DNA of 8,502 nt from CAZVLE01 sp964627855 (GCA_964627855.1 CAZVLE010000127.1:1-8502); one strand, 5' to 3'; shown: positions 1 through 6,323, counted from the first letter of the stretch. Translations and numbers: made by a program. Notes: generated by a model from the letters alone, not told the origin.

Positions 1-13
1 TCAAACCGGACAT
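1..13 (-). CDS. Start of an unidentified leftward gene (only 4 codons visible)
   Basis: Seen: read on the minus strand, an ATG at 13-11 opens a frame (Met-Ser-Gly-Leu) that runs off the left edge. An AGGAG Shine-Dalgarno core at 27-23 lies 9 nt before the ATG, and a near-consensus promoter lies further upstream at 97-69. Inference: this is the true 5' end of a gene transcribed away from the TMEM43 gene. Nothing can be said about the product. The alternative is that these signals serve a start further left outside the window. Confidence 0.5.
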
Positions 14-38
14 TATTGTCAACTCCTGTAAATTATTA

Positions 39-60
39 GTCTTCTACCGATGTAGAAGAC
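39..60 (-). promoter_or_regulatory. 9-bp inverted repeat at the predicted 5' end of the leftward transcript
   Basis: The arms GTCTTCTAC (39-47) and GTAGAAGAC (52-60) are perfectly complementary around a CGAT loop. The leftward promoter at 69-97 predicts transcription starting near position 62, so the hairpin would be almost the first thing transcribed. It could be an mRNA-stabilising 5' stem-loop or, as DNA, a palindromic operator just downstream of the start site. A terminator is less likely, because there is no U-run on either side and a promoter feeds straight into it. Confidence 0.5.
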
Positions 61-68
61 CTGCGTTT

Positions 69-97
69 ATTATAGCACATTTGGAGTTATTTGTAAA
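69..97 (-). promoter_or_regulatory. Strong sigma-A type promoter directed leftward
   Basis: On the minus strand the -10 box is a perfect TATAAT (74-69), directly preceded by TGC, an extended -10 motif. Exactly 17 bp upstream is TTTACA (97-92), 5 of 6 matches to TTGACA. The predicted start is near 62, giving a leader of about 50 nt to the ATG at 13. This is the best promoter in the window. Confidence 0.72.
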
Positions 98-477
98 AAA
101 CAACGCTGTCACGATTTTCTCACTCTGAATTAAAACACAGTTTGAGTGACGGGGAAGACCGGGGTGGTAACGAAAATATGTCAAGAGAAAATATTAAATT
201 ATTGCTCTGGCAAATAGTAGTCTGACCAGCGTAACTCGCATTATTACCATTCTAATTTTAAAATTGTTAAGGCTTCCCTTGAAAAACCCTGTTCCTTGAC
301 AACTGCTCTCCATAACCAAATTTAACATGGCTCACGTTGCACTAAATATGCTTGCCTTACAGGGAATGGCCATGTTATTATTTCTCCATCATTAACACAG
401 TAAGTAAGTTGACCAATGAGCCGACAAAGCATTGCCGGACCCTTCTACCATTTCAATTTATTCTAGGAGGCTTTTGA
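98..477. other. AT-rich intergenic region between divergent genes
   Basis: No convincing gene is present. It holds the upstream regions of two diverging transcription units. Visible items are a 12-bp AT-only palindrome (AATTTTAAAATT, 254-265), a perfect TTGACA at 296-301 without a good -10 at 17 bp, a better rightward promoter candidate at 352-381, and the TMEM43 ribosome binding site at 464-470. A 15-codon ATG frame at 178 has only a weak G-rich stretch upstream and is probably chance. Confidence 0.5.
352..381 (+). promoter_or_regulatory. Candidate promoter for the TMEM43 gene
   Basis: TTGCCT (352-357, 4 of 6 to the -35 consensus) is followed after 18 bp by TATTAT (376-381, 5 of 6 to the -10 consensus), and the -10 is preceded by TGT, an extended -10 element. 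An 8-bp palindrome ATGGCCAT (366-373) lies in the spacer. This would give a leader of about 90 nt. The perfect TTGACA at 296 is an alternative -35, but its partner boxes are poor. Confidence 0.4.
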
Positions 478-1662
478 ATGGCTGATAAACCTTATACAGT
501 GGTTACAAAACAAAACTATGGCAACCGGATGATGGGCTCAATCAAGGGTGTCATCATAGGACTGGTCCTCTTTCTAGCGGCCTTTCCTGTATTATGGCTT
601 AACGAAGGTTATGCAGTAAGGGTTTACAAAGGACTCGAGGAGGGGGCGGGTTCTGTTGTGCAGGCAGATCTGACCACCCTCACGCCGGAAATGGAAGGCC
701 AGCTTATCCATGGCATCGGTACTACGATGACCCCTGAGGTCATGGTTGACAGCGACTTTGGAATTAACCTCAATGCAATCCACCTAGTGCGCCTGGTAGA
801 GATGTATCAATGGAGAGAAAACGCGACCAGCGAAACAGTAGAAAAGGTGGGCGGAACCAAGGAAACCATTACTACCTATACTTATGAACCGGTCTGGTCA
901 TCATCACTAATCCAATCGTCTTCCTTTAAAGATCCCGATGCCAGAACCAAGCATGCCAATCCGGCCCAAATGCCCTTCCAGGGGCAGACCTGGACAGCGC
1001 AACAAGTTATGGTTGGAGCATATGCATTATCACCTGGCCTGATCAGGCAGATATCGGCAAATCAGGCCATTGATTACACAAACCCTGAAATAGCTGATAT
1101 TCCCGAATCAATTAAAGAAAAAGCCGAGATTTCCAAAAATCAGATCTATGTTGGCACTTCCGGCAACCCGCAAATTGGCGATCTGAAGATCTCGCACAGG
1201 GCTGCATTGCCAGGCCAGGTATCTGTCCTGGGCAGAGTATTTAGCGGGCAGATAGGACCTTACAGGACAAAACAGAATACGACAATCGAGATCTTAAGAC
1301 CGGGGATGCACACAGCCGAGGATATGATTGAAGCGGCCAGGGCGTCAAATGTCTTCCGCACCTGGTTGTTCAGAGCGCTCGGGTTTTTGCTCTTTTTCGT
1401 CGGTCTGAATACAATATTTAAACCTCTTGCCACAGCCGGGGTGGTTCTGCCATTTCTTGGCCGGCTGCTCTCGTCAGGACTGGGGCTGGTCGCAGGGCTG
1501 ATCTCCATAATTCTTACTTTTATTGTGATAGCAGTTGCCTGGATCTTTTACCGGCCCCTGCTGGCAATTATCCTGCTCCTGTTGGCAGGAGCCTTCACCT
1601 ATTTCCTGATCATGAGGAAAAAAAAGATCAACCAGCAGGAGGCTACAACTGAAACGGTCTAA
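478..1662 (+). CDS. TMEM43-family membrane protein
   Basis: A 394-residue protein resembling the TMEM43 (LUMA) family, known mainly as an inner-nuclear-membrane protein in animals but also found in scattered bacteria; its bacterial role is not established. Seen: one N-terminal membrane helix (about 22-42) ending in the family-like LWLNEG, then a large soluble domain (about 45-293) with a LVRLVEMYQWRE stretch (103-114), a TYTYEPVW stretch (133-140) and a GDLKIS segment (234-239). Three or four hydrophobic helices follow (about 296-314, 319-330, 332-356, 358-378), and then a basic tail (RKKK, 380-383). This N-terminal helix, large domain and C-terminal helix bundle match the family. The start is firm: TAGGAGG at 464-470 lies 7 nt before ATG. 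It is alone on its strand and ends before a strong hairpin, so it appears monocistronic. The basic C-terminus suggests a cytoplasmic tail. Confidence 0.85.
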   Translation: MADKPYTVVTKQNYGNRMMGSIKGVIIGLVLFLAAFPVLWLNEGYAVRVYKGLEEGAGSVVQADLTTLTPEMEGQLIHGIGTTMTPEVMVDSDFGINLNAIHLVRLVEMYQWRENATSETVEKVGGTKETITTYTYEPVWSSSLIQSSSFKDPDARTKHANPAQMPFQGQTWTAQQVMVGAYALSPGLIRQISANQAIDYTNPEIADIPESIKEKAEISKNQIYVGTSGNPQIGDLKISHRAALPGQVSVLGRVFSGQIGPYRTKQNTTIEILRPGMHTAEDMIEAARASNVFRTWLFRALGFLLFFVGLNTIFKPLATAGVVLPFLGRLLSSGLGLVAGLISIILTFIVIAVAWIFYRPLLAIILLLLAGAFTYFLIMRKKKINQQEATTETV

Positions 1663-1697
1663 CCTTACTGCTGGGTTGAAATATTTACTTATGGATT

Positions 1698-1731
1698 AAG
1701 AGGAGGGGGGATATCTTTCCCCCCTCCTCTT
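1698..1731. terminator. 13-bp perfect hairpin between convergent genes
   Basis: Arms 1698-1710 and 1719-1731 are perfectly complementary over 13 bp, including six consecutive G-C pairs, around an 8-nt loop. It lies 35 nt after the TMEM43 stop and 85 nt past the stop of the leftward operon, so it can serve both convergent units. Neither side has a proper U-run, so the termination role is inferred from stem strength and position. Confidence 0.6.
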
Positions 1732-1816
1732 CAGGGCATTCCATGTCTGCTGATCCGGCTATGAGAACAGGCTACGTGCTTAGATAATCTTGGATTTTAT
1801 GACCTGGCCCTGTTTG

Positions 1817-2461
1817 CTATTCCTTGTAGTACAATGCCCCGACAGGGCAGGCATCGACACAGAGAGTGCACTGGGTACAGATCGACTCGGCCAGGGGAAT
1901 ATCCCCAATGGTGGTCACCATCCGCTCTATCCCTCGATTGGCAAAGCCTATGGCGCCAACCCGGGCCTCTTCACGGTCAGCCCAGATACACTGGCCACAG
2001 AGCACGCAGCGGCTGCGATCGAAAGAAAACTCGGCGGGGCTTACATCGATCTCAAACTGCCTGACGATGGACTTGAAACGATCGTGCTTCAGCTTAATTT
2101 TACGTTCCTTCGCTATGGTCTGCAAGATGCAGTTGCGGTTAGCCGGACAGGCCCGGCACTGCAGATTGTGGTCAGAAAGAATCAGCTCGAAGGCGGTTTT
2201 AACAAGGCGATCAACTCTTTCACTCCTCGTATTAACGACCATGCCCTCTTCAACCGTTCTCGTGCAGGAAGTCACCGGGCGTCCGGCGCCTTCAATTTCG
2301 ACAAAGCAAAGCCGACATGAAGCATTGGGCCGGCCTTCTTCCCTGATGCCACAAAGGTGAGGGATAAAAATATCATTATCCAACGCTGCCCAGAGCACCT
2401 TTTCATCGCTCCGCACCTTCAAGGGTTTACCGTCTATAGTGATGTTAACATATTCACTCAT
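1817..2461 (-). CDS. HoxU / NuoG-N-terminal-like iron-sulfur subunit of an NAD(H)-linked complex
   Basis: A 214-residue electron-wire subunit corresponding to the N-terminal third of NuoG, HydA or NAD-linked FdhA. Domains in order: a plant-type [2Fe-2S] domain with C37, C49, C52 and C66; a His-Cys3 [4Fe-4S] site with H98, C102, C105 and C111; and a two-cluster ferredoxin domain with C152, C155, C158 and C195, C198, C201, C205. The last ligand of the first ferredoxin motif is Asp162 (codon GAC) instead of Cys. The protein stops right after the ferredoxin domain, with no hydrogenase H-cluster or molybdopterin domain, so it matches the HoxU form. Its ATG overlaps the stop of nuoF (ATGA), with an AAAAGGAG ribosome binding site at 2480-2473, so it is translationally coupled. 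Inference: it passes electrons between NuoF and a catalytic subunit encoded elsewhere. It is the last gene of the operon. Confidence 0.88.
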   Translation of the reverse strand: MSEYVNITIDGKPLKVRSDEKVLWAALDNDIFIPHLCGIREEGRPNASCRLCFVEIEGAGRPVTSCTRTVEEGMVVNTRSERVDRLVKTAFELILSDHNLQCRACPANRNCILQTIAKERKIKLKHDRFKSIVRQFEIDVSPAEFSFDRSRCVLCGQCIWADREEARVGAIGFANRGIERMVTTIGDIPLAESICTQCTLCVDACPVGALYYKE

Positions 2462-4368
2462 GTTGCTTTCCTCTCCTTTTGCGGCGGCAAGATGGGGGGA
2501 GAAAGCTTGACCACAGCGCTATATTCAGGAGGACAGGCCTTCAGGCAGTTATCACACTTGACGCATTTCTCCTGGTCAATCTCCTTCAAACCGTCTTCCC
2601 GGGTAAAGATCGCTTCCGTGGGGCAGCTGCCGACACAGACATTGCATAGCTTACTGCACTTAGGCGGCTCTATATAATAGAGAATCAAATCACGGCAGAC
2701 CAAAGCAGGGCAGCGCCCCTCTTCGATGTGAGCCCGGTATTCGTCACGAAAATATTGCAGGGTTGTCAAAACCGGATTCGGCGCAGTGCGCCCGAGATTG
2801 CATAACGAACCATCGCGAACATCCTCGGCCAGATCTTCGAGAAGCTGCAGGGTATCAGTGTCACCTTTTCCCTCGGTTATCGCGGTGAGAATATCAAGCA
2901 TGTGCCTGGTGCCGATACGGCAGAAAGTGCACTTGCCGCATGATTCATGCTGAGTAAACTCCAGAAAGTAGCGGGCAACGGCTACCATACAGTCATCCTG
3001 ATCCAGCACCACCAGGCCACCCGAGCCCATGATGGCCCCGGCATCGTGCAACGAATCAAAATCAATCGGAATATCGAGCGCCGATTCGGGCAGGCAGCCC
3101 CCTGAGGGGCCACCAATCTGCACTGCCTTGAACTCCCTGTCGTTAGGCAGCCCGTCACCTACTTCAAAAATCAGTTGGCGCAGGGTTGTGCCCATGGGCA
3201 CCTCAACCAGGCCGGTATTGACAACTTTCCCGACCAGGGAGAAAACAGCCGTCCCGGGACTGTCAGGGGTTCCGATACTCTTAAACCACTCTGCTCCCCG
3301 GCGAACAATCAGGGGAACATAGGCAAAGGTTTTAACATTATTCAAGACCGTGGGCTTGCCGCGAAAACCTTGCTGGGCAAGGCGGGGCGGTCTGCTCTCC
3401 GGCATGCCCAGCTTACCCTCCATGGAGTTAATCAGGGCGGTAGCTTCGCCGCAAACAAAAGCGCCGGAGCCCTGGAATATTTCCAGATCAAACTGAAAAT
3501 CAGTGCCCAGAATCGCATTTCCCAAGAGCCCCTTATCACGGGCTTGCTCAATCGCTTCCCTCACATGAGTAACTGCACGGGGATATTCAGCCCTGATATA
3601 AAGATAACCCTGTCTCGCACCTACGGCATAGGCACAAAGAATCATCCCTTCAATGACCAGATGCGGATCGGATTCGAGAATACTGCGATCCATGAAAGCG
3701 CCCGGATCTCCCTCATCAGCGTTGCAGACAACATAGATTTCGTCGCCCCCTGTTTTCAGGCAGGCTTCCCACTTTAGTCCCGCCGGAAACCCGGCTCCAC
3801 CACGGCCGCGCAAATTCGCCTGTTTAACCTCTTCCAGAACCGATGATGGTTCCGCCGTAAGGGCTTTAGCCAGGGCGCTGTAACCTTCACGGGCTATATA
3901 GTTATCAATATCACGGGCATCGATGAAGCCGCACTGCTCAAGAATCAACTTTTCTTCGTATACGCCGCGGGGAAAATCTTCAAAAGTCGGAAAGACATCG
4001 TTGCGTTCAAGAGCTGCAAGGGCATACTCGTAGGAAGGATCATCTCCGTCCAAAAAATCTTCAACCAGGCGGTTAACCAGTCCCTCATCAAGATGCCCGT
4101 AACAGATGGGAGGGAAACCGGGCTGGGCAATAACCGCCATTGGTTCGGCATAGCAATGCCCCATGCAGCCAACCTCGATCACTTCTGCCTTAAGGCCTTT
4201 CTCTTCAATCAGCCGCTTAAATTCATCTCTAATCTTCAGCGATCCGGCGGCTATGCCACAGGTGGCCGTTCCGACCATCACCTGTGTTTTTTGCTCTGCC
4301 GCCCTATAGCGCTCTTCGGCCTGATCATATAATTTCTGGTATAGTTCTAACGAGCTTGCTTCTGCCAT
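2458..4368 (-). CDS. nuoF: Long-form NuoF / HydB NADH-binding flavoprotein subunit
   Basis: A 636-residue NAD(H)- and FMN-binding subunit of the HydB type found in multimeric hydrogenases and NAD-linked formate dehydrogenases. Domains in order: an N-terminal thioredoxin-like [2Fe-2S] domain (about 28-108; C37, C68, C72); the NuoF core with the glycine-rich GRGGAGFPAGLKW (188-200), NADEGDPGAF (216-225) and GAFVCGEATALI (302-313); an SLBB-like region (about 375-440); the NuoF [4Fe-4S] site C477, C480, C483 and C523; and a C-terminal two-cluster ferredoxin (C571, C575, C578, C582; C602, C605, C608, C612). Length and order match Thermotoga-type HydB (about 626 residues). Two oddities are that one of the four expected N-terminal cluster cysteines is absent, and that the first C-terminal motif has an extra residue (C-x3-C). 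The ATG overlaps the nuoE stop (TAATG) and has only a weak SD, suggesting coupled translation. It is presumably cytoplasmic. Whether the complex bifurcates electrons cannot be told from sequence alone. Confidence 0.93.
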   Translation of the reverse strand: MAEASSLELYQKLYDQAEERYRAAEQKTQVMVGTATCGIAAGSLKIRDEFKRLIEEKGLKAEVIEVGCMGHCYAEPMAVIAQPGFPPICYGHLDEGLVNRLVEDFLDGDDPSYEYALAALERNDVFPTFEDFPRGVYEEKLILEQCGFIDARDIDNYIAREGYSALAKALTAEPSSVLEEVKQANLRGRGGAGFPAGLKWEACLKTGGDEIYVVCNADEGDPGAFMDRSILESDPHLVIEGMILCAYAVGARQGYLYIRAEYPRAVTHVREAIEQARDKGLLGNAILGTDFQFDLEIFQGSGAFVCGEATALINSMEGKLGMPESRPPRLAQQGFRGKPTVLNNVKTFAYVPLIVRRGAEWFKSIGTPDSPGTAVFSLVGKVVNTGLVEVPMGTTLRQLIFEVGDGLPNDREFKAVQIGGPSGGCLPESALDIPIDFDSLHDAGAIMGSGGLVVLDQDDCMVAVARYFLEFTQHESCGKCTFCRIGTRHMLDILTAITEGKGDTDTLQLLEDLAEDVRDGSLCNLGRTAPNPVLTTLQYFRDEYRAHIEEGRCPALVCRDLILYYIEPPKCSKLCNVCVGSCPTEAIFTREDGLKEIDQEKCVKCDNCLKACPPEYSAVVKLSPPILPPQKERKAT

Positions 4369-4904
4369 TACTGCTCACCATCCCCCTTGTCAGCCTCTGG
4401 ATCTTGTTGCTCCTGCTTATTCTTATCCTGCAGGGAAAGCATGATCCCATCTACCCTGGTGGGAGTAACCTTTCCTTCAACTTCGTCATCGACAACAACA
4501 ACGGGAGCCATGGTACAGCAGCCCACGCAGGCCACTCTTTCCAGGCTGTAAAGACGATCGGCAGTAGTTTCGCCTTCCTTGATTTCCATACGCCTTTCAA
4601 ATGATTCAAGGGTAATATCGCCGCCAACCATATAACAGGCCGTGCCCATGCAAACTTTTACCTGGTGTTTGCCGGGCGGGTTGAGGCGGAATTGATTATA
4701 AAAAGTAGCCAGGCCGTAAATATCGACTGCCGGCATAGCCAGTTTCTCGGCGATCTTCTCCATGGCAAGAAGAGGCAGGTAACCTACTTTTGCTTGAACC
4801 TGTTGTAAGATGGGGATTAAGTCTTCGCGGTTTTTATCATTCTTTTCCAAAACCTCTTTCACACTGGCAAGGATCTGCTCTTTTTCTCCTTCAACTAACT
4901 GCAA
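4368..4904 (-). CDS. nuoE: NuoE / HydC-type [2Fe-2S] subunit
   Basis: A subunit with a thioredoxin-like [2Fe-2S] fold that partners NuoF and takes part in electron transfer from NADH/FMN. From the TTG at 4904 it is 178 residues, close to the usual 160-180. Seen: an N-terminal helical part with the family YLP and ATFYNQF segments, then cluster ligands C85 and C90 (CMGTAC) and C126 and C130 (CVGCC; C129 is an extra neighbouring Cys), followed by APVVVVDD. The C-terminal tail (about 160-178) is highly charged and Gln/Asp/Glu-rich. The start is chosen by the SD: AGGGAG (4919-4914) lies 9 nt before TTG 4904 but directly abuts the in-frame TTG at 4913, and a TAG stop lies just upstream. No ATG occurs before Met48. 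It is the first gene of the nuoE-nuoF-hoxU-like operon, with a TATAAT promoter upstream. Confidence 0.9.
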   Translation of the reverse strand: MQLVEGEKEQILASVKEVLEKNDKNREDLIPILQQVQAKVGYLPLLAMEKIAEKLAMPAVDIYGLATFYNQFRLNPPGKHQVKVCMGTACYMVGGDITLESFERRMEIKEGETTADRLYSLERVACVGCCTMAPVVVVDDEVEGKVTPTRVDGIMLSLQDKNKQEQQDPEADKGDGEQ

Positions 4905-4913
4905 CGATTTCAA

Positions 4914-4919
4914 CTCCCT
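4914..4919 (-). promoter_or_regulatory. Ribosome binding site that decides the nuoE start
   Basis: On the minus strand AGGGAG touches the TTG at 4913 with no spacing and lies 9 nt from the second in-frame TTG at 4904. Normal SD spacing therefore favours 4904 and a protein three residues shorter than the longest frame. Confidence 0.6.
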
Positions 4920-4971
4920 AATCTAAGAACTATTTCCCGAGATTAATTAAATTTCTTCAAACCTAAAGAAC

Positions 4972-5000
4972 ATTATACTACTTTTTTGCTGCCATGGCAT
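4972..5000 (-). promoter_or_regulatory. Promoter of the nuoE-nuoF-hoxU-like operon
   Basis: On the minus strand there is a perfect TATAAT (4977-4972), with ATGCCA (5000-4995, 4 of 6 to TTGACA) at a 17-bp spacing. An 8-bp palindrome GCCATGGC (4991-4998) overlaps the -35 and might be part of a regulatory site. The predicted leader to the TTG at 4904 is about 60 nt. Confidence 0.55.
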
Positions 5001-5078
5001 GATAAGAAGCAGAATCAAAACAAGACAATACAGCCCGGTTCCCTCTACTGATTTACCAGCGAAAGCAACCGGGTAAGT

Positions 5079-5107
5079 AAAAAGGGCGGGACCTAATGAT
5101 CCCGCCC
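5079..5107 (-). terminator. Intrinsic terminator of arcB
   Basis: In the leftward transcript, arms 5107-5100 and 5091-5084 form a perfect 8-bp, almost all G-C stem with an 8-nt loop, followed at once by five U residues (5083-5079). It begins 25 nt after the arcB stop codon. It separates arcB from the nuoE operon and its promoter. Confidence 0.88.
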
Positions 5108-5132
5108 CCCGTCAATCATAAGTACTGGAGCG

Positions 5133-6143
5133 TTAAACCCCGGCCAGGCTCGAGACCAGTGCCGCCTTAATGGTATGCATGCGATTTTCAGCCTGCTCAA
5201 AAGCAATATTGTAGGGCGATTCAAAAACATCTTCGGTTACCTCGATACCATTGGCCAACTCTGGATGTTTTTTGGCAACCTCCTGACCAACCTTTGTATC
5301 GCTGTTATGAAAGGCCGGCAGGCAGTGCATAAATTTCACACGCGGGTTTCCCGCAGCCTCCATCATGGCACTATTGACCTGGTAAGGTAACAACATCTTA
5401 ATCCGCTCAGCCCAGGCTTCGACAGGCTCACCCATCGACACCCAGACATCGGTATGGATGAAATCAACTCCCCTGACGGCTTCTTTAGGATCCTCAGTAA
5501 GAGTAATGCGTGCCCCGCTGTCAGCGGCAAACTCACGGCAGGCAGCAACATGTTCCTCCCTGGGCCACAGAGCCTGCGGGGCAGCGATGCGCACGTCCAT
5601 GCCCAGTTTGGTTCCAACCAGCAGCAGCGAATGCCCCATGTTGTTGCGGGCATCGCCCAGGTAGGCGTAACTTATTTCGTGCAAAGGTTTATCACCATAC
5701 TCGCGCATGGTCATAACGTCGGCCAGCATCTGGGTGGGGTGGTACTCATCTGTAAGACCATTGAAAACAGGCACACCCGCATAGAGGGCCAATTCCTCAA
5801 CAATCTTTTGGCTTGAGCCGCGATACTCAATAGCATCATACATGCGCCCCAACACGCGGGCCGTATCCTTCATAGTTTCTTTATGGCCGATCTGCGAGGA
5901 ACCGGGGTCAATATAAGTTACGTGAGCTCCCTGGTCGTAGGCGGCAACTTCGAAGGCGCAACGGGTGCGGGTGGAAGTTTTTTCAAAAATAAGAGCAATA
6001 TTCTTTCCCTTCAAACGCTGCTGCTCTGTACCGGCATACTTGGCCCTTTTCAGATCGCGTGACAGATCAAGCAGGTAATGCAATTCCCGGGCGCTGTGAT
6101 TCATCAGACTTAAAACATGACGGTTATGCAAGTTAAAAGACAT
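5133..6143 (-). CDS. arcB: Ornithine carbamoyltransferase, catabolic (ArcB) type
   Basis: A 336-residue cytoplasmic enzyme interconverting ornithine plus carbamoyl phosphate and citrulline plus phosphate. Seen: the carbamoyl-phosphate loop STRTR (57-61), HPTQ (135-138), the ornithine-side DVWVSMGE (232-239), the HCLPAFH loop (273-279) and the C-terminal FEQAENRMHTIKA. Length and sequence recall Pseudomonas aeruginosa ArcB (336 residues) much more than short Clostridial anabolic ArgF. Glu106 (in DAIEYRG) matches the Glu (residue 105 without Met) whose change to Gly made the Pseudomonas catabolic enzyme behave anabolically; E. coli ArgI, as I recall it, has Gln here. Inference: it runs toward citrulline breakdown, supplying carbamoyl phosphate for ATP via carbamate kinase. 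arcA and arcC are not adjacent, so a biosynthetic role stays possible. The ATG has AAGGGAG (6157-6151) 7 nt upstream. It appears monocistronic, with its own terminator. Confidence 0.95.
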   Translation of the reverse strand: MSFNLHNRHVLSLMNHSARELHYLLDLSRDLKRAKYAGTEQQRLKGKNIALIFEKTSTRTRCAFEVAAYDQGAHVTYIDPGSSQIGHKETMKDTARVLGRMYDAIEYRGSSQKIVEELALYAGVPVFNGLTDEYHPTQMLADVMTMREYGDKPLHEISYAYLGDARNNMGHSLLLVGTKLGMDVRIAAPQALWPREEHVAACREFAADSGARITLTEDPKEAVRGVDFIHTDVWVSMGEPVEAWAERIKMLLPYQVNSAMMEAAGNPRVKFMHCLPAFHNSDTKVGQEVAKKHPELANGIEVTEDVFESPYNIAFEQAENRMHTIKAALVSSLAGV

Positions 6144-6173
6144 GGCAGATCTCCCTTCTTGTCTTTTGCTCTT

Positions 6174-6198
6174 ATCATACCATACCCTACCCCCTCAA
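6174..6198 (-). promoter_or_regulatory. Weak candidate promoter for arcB
   Basis: On the minus strand TATGAT (6179-6174, 5 of 6 to the -10 consensus) lies about 30 nt before the arcB ATG. The nearest -35-like box is TTGAGG (6198-6193), but the spacing is only 13 bp. A promoter must exist in 6144-6290, since a terminator isolates arcB from the upstream operon, but this exact site is uncertain. No clear ArgR box was recognised. Confidence 0.25.
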
Positions 6199-6289
6199 TC
6201 TAAACCCTTCCCTGAGAAAAATGCTTCAACCTTTTTATCACAACTGCTATTTGTTCATAGCTAGCAGCGATCAAATTGGTCACTTTATT

Positions 6290-6323
6290 AAAAAATTAAG
6301 GGATCTCAAAGATGAGATCCCTT
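6290..6323 (-). terminator. Intrinsic terminator after the molybdo-enzyme / iron-sulfur operon
   Basis: Arms 6298-6307 and 6314-6323 form a perfect 10-bp stem with a 6-nt loop. In the leftward transcript it is followed by TTAATTTTTT (from 6299 down to 6290). It starts about 30 nt past the stop of the iron-sulfur subunit gene. The other strand also carries a T-run (6322-6327), so it could work both ways, though no rightward gene is visible here. Confidence 0.85.

Noticed and set aside
119..148. TCACTC / GAGTGA inverted repeat
   Set aside because: The stem is only 6 bp with a loop of around 20 nt, so it is not distinguishable from chance.
178..225. A 15-codon ATG frame in the left intergenic region
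   Set aside because: Only a loose G-rich stretch precedes it, it is AT-rich with no recognisable peptide features, and such frames are expected by chance.
296..326. Perfect TTGACA (296-301) as -35 for the TMEM43 gene
   Set aside because: At 17 bp spacing there is no acceptable -10; TTTAAC needs a 19-bp spacer. The extended -10 candidate at 352-381 is better.
41..449. CTTCTACC occurs at 41-48 and again at 442-449, possibly a shared operator half-site for the two diverging genes
   Set aside because: One shared 8-mer in about 480 bases is expected by chance, and the second copy is not part of a palindrome.
1700..1820. Possible frameshifted continuation of the HoxU-like gene into a HydA or FdhA catalytic domain
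   Set aside because: Downstream of the TAG at 1819-1817 no frame shows catalytic-domain motifs, and a strong hairpin and the convergent gene follow within about 90-150 nt.
1790..2677. Rightward open frames opposite the HoxU-like and nuoF genes
   Set aside because: They are antisense shadows of clearly conserved iron-sulfur proteins; they show no recognisable domains.
5175..5816. Rightward open frames opposite arcB
   Set aside because: The opposite strand encodes a full-length, highly conserved ornithine carbamoyltransferase, so these frames are incidental.
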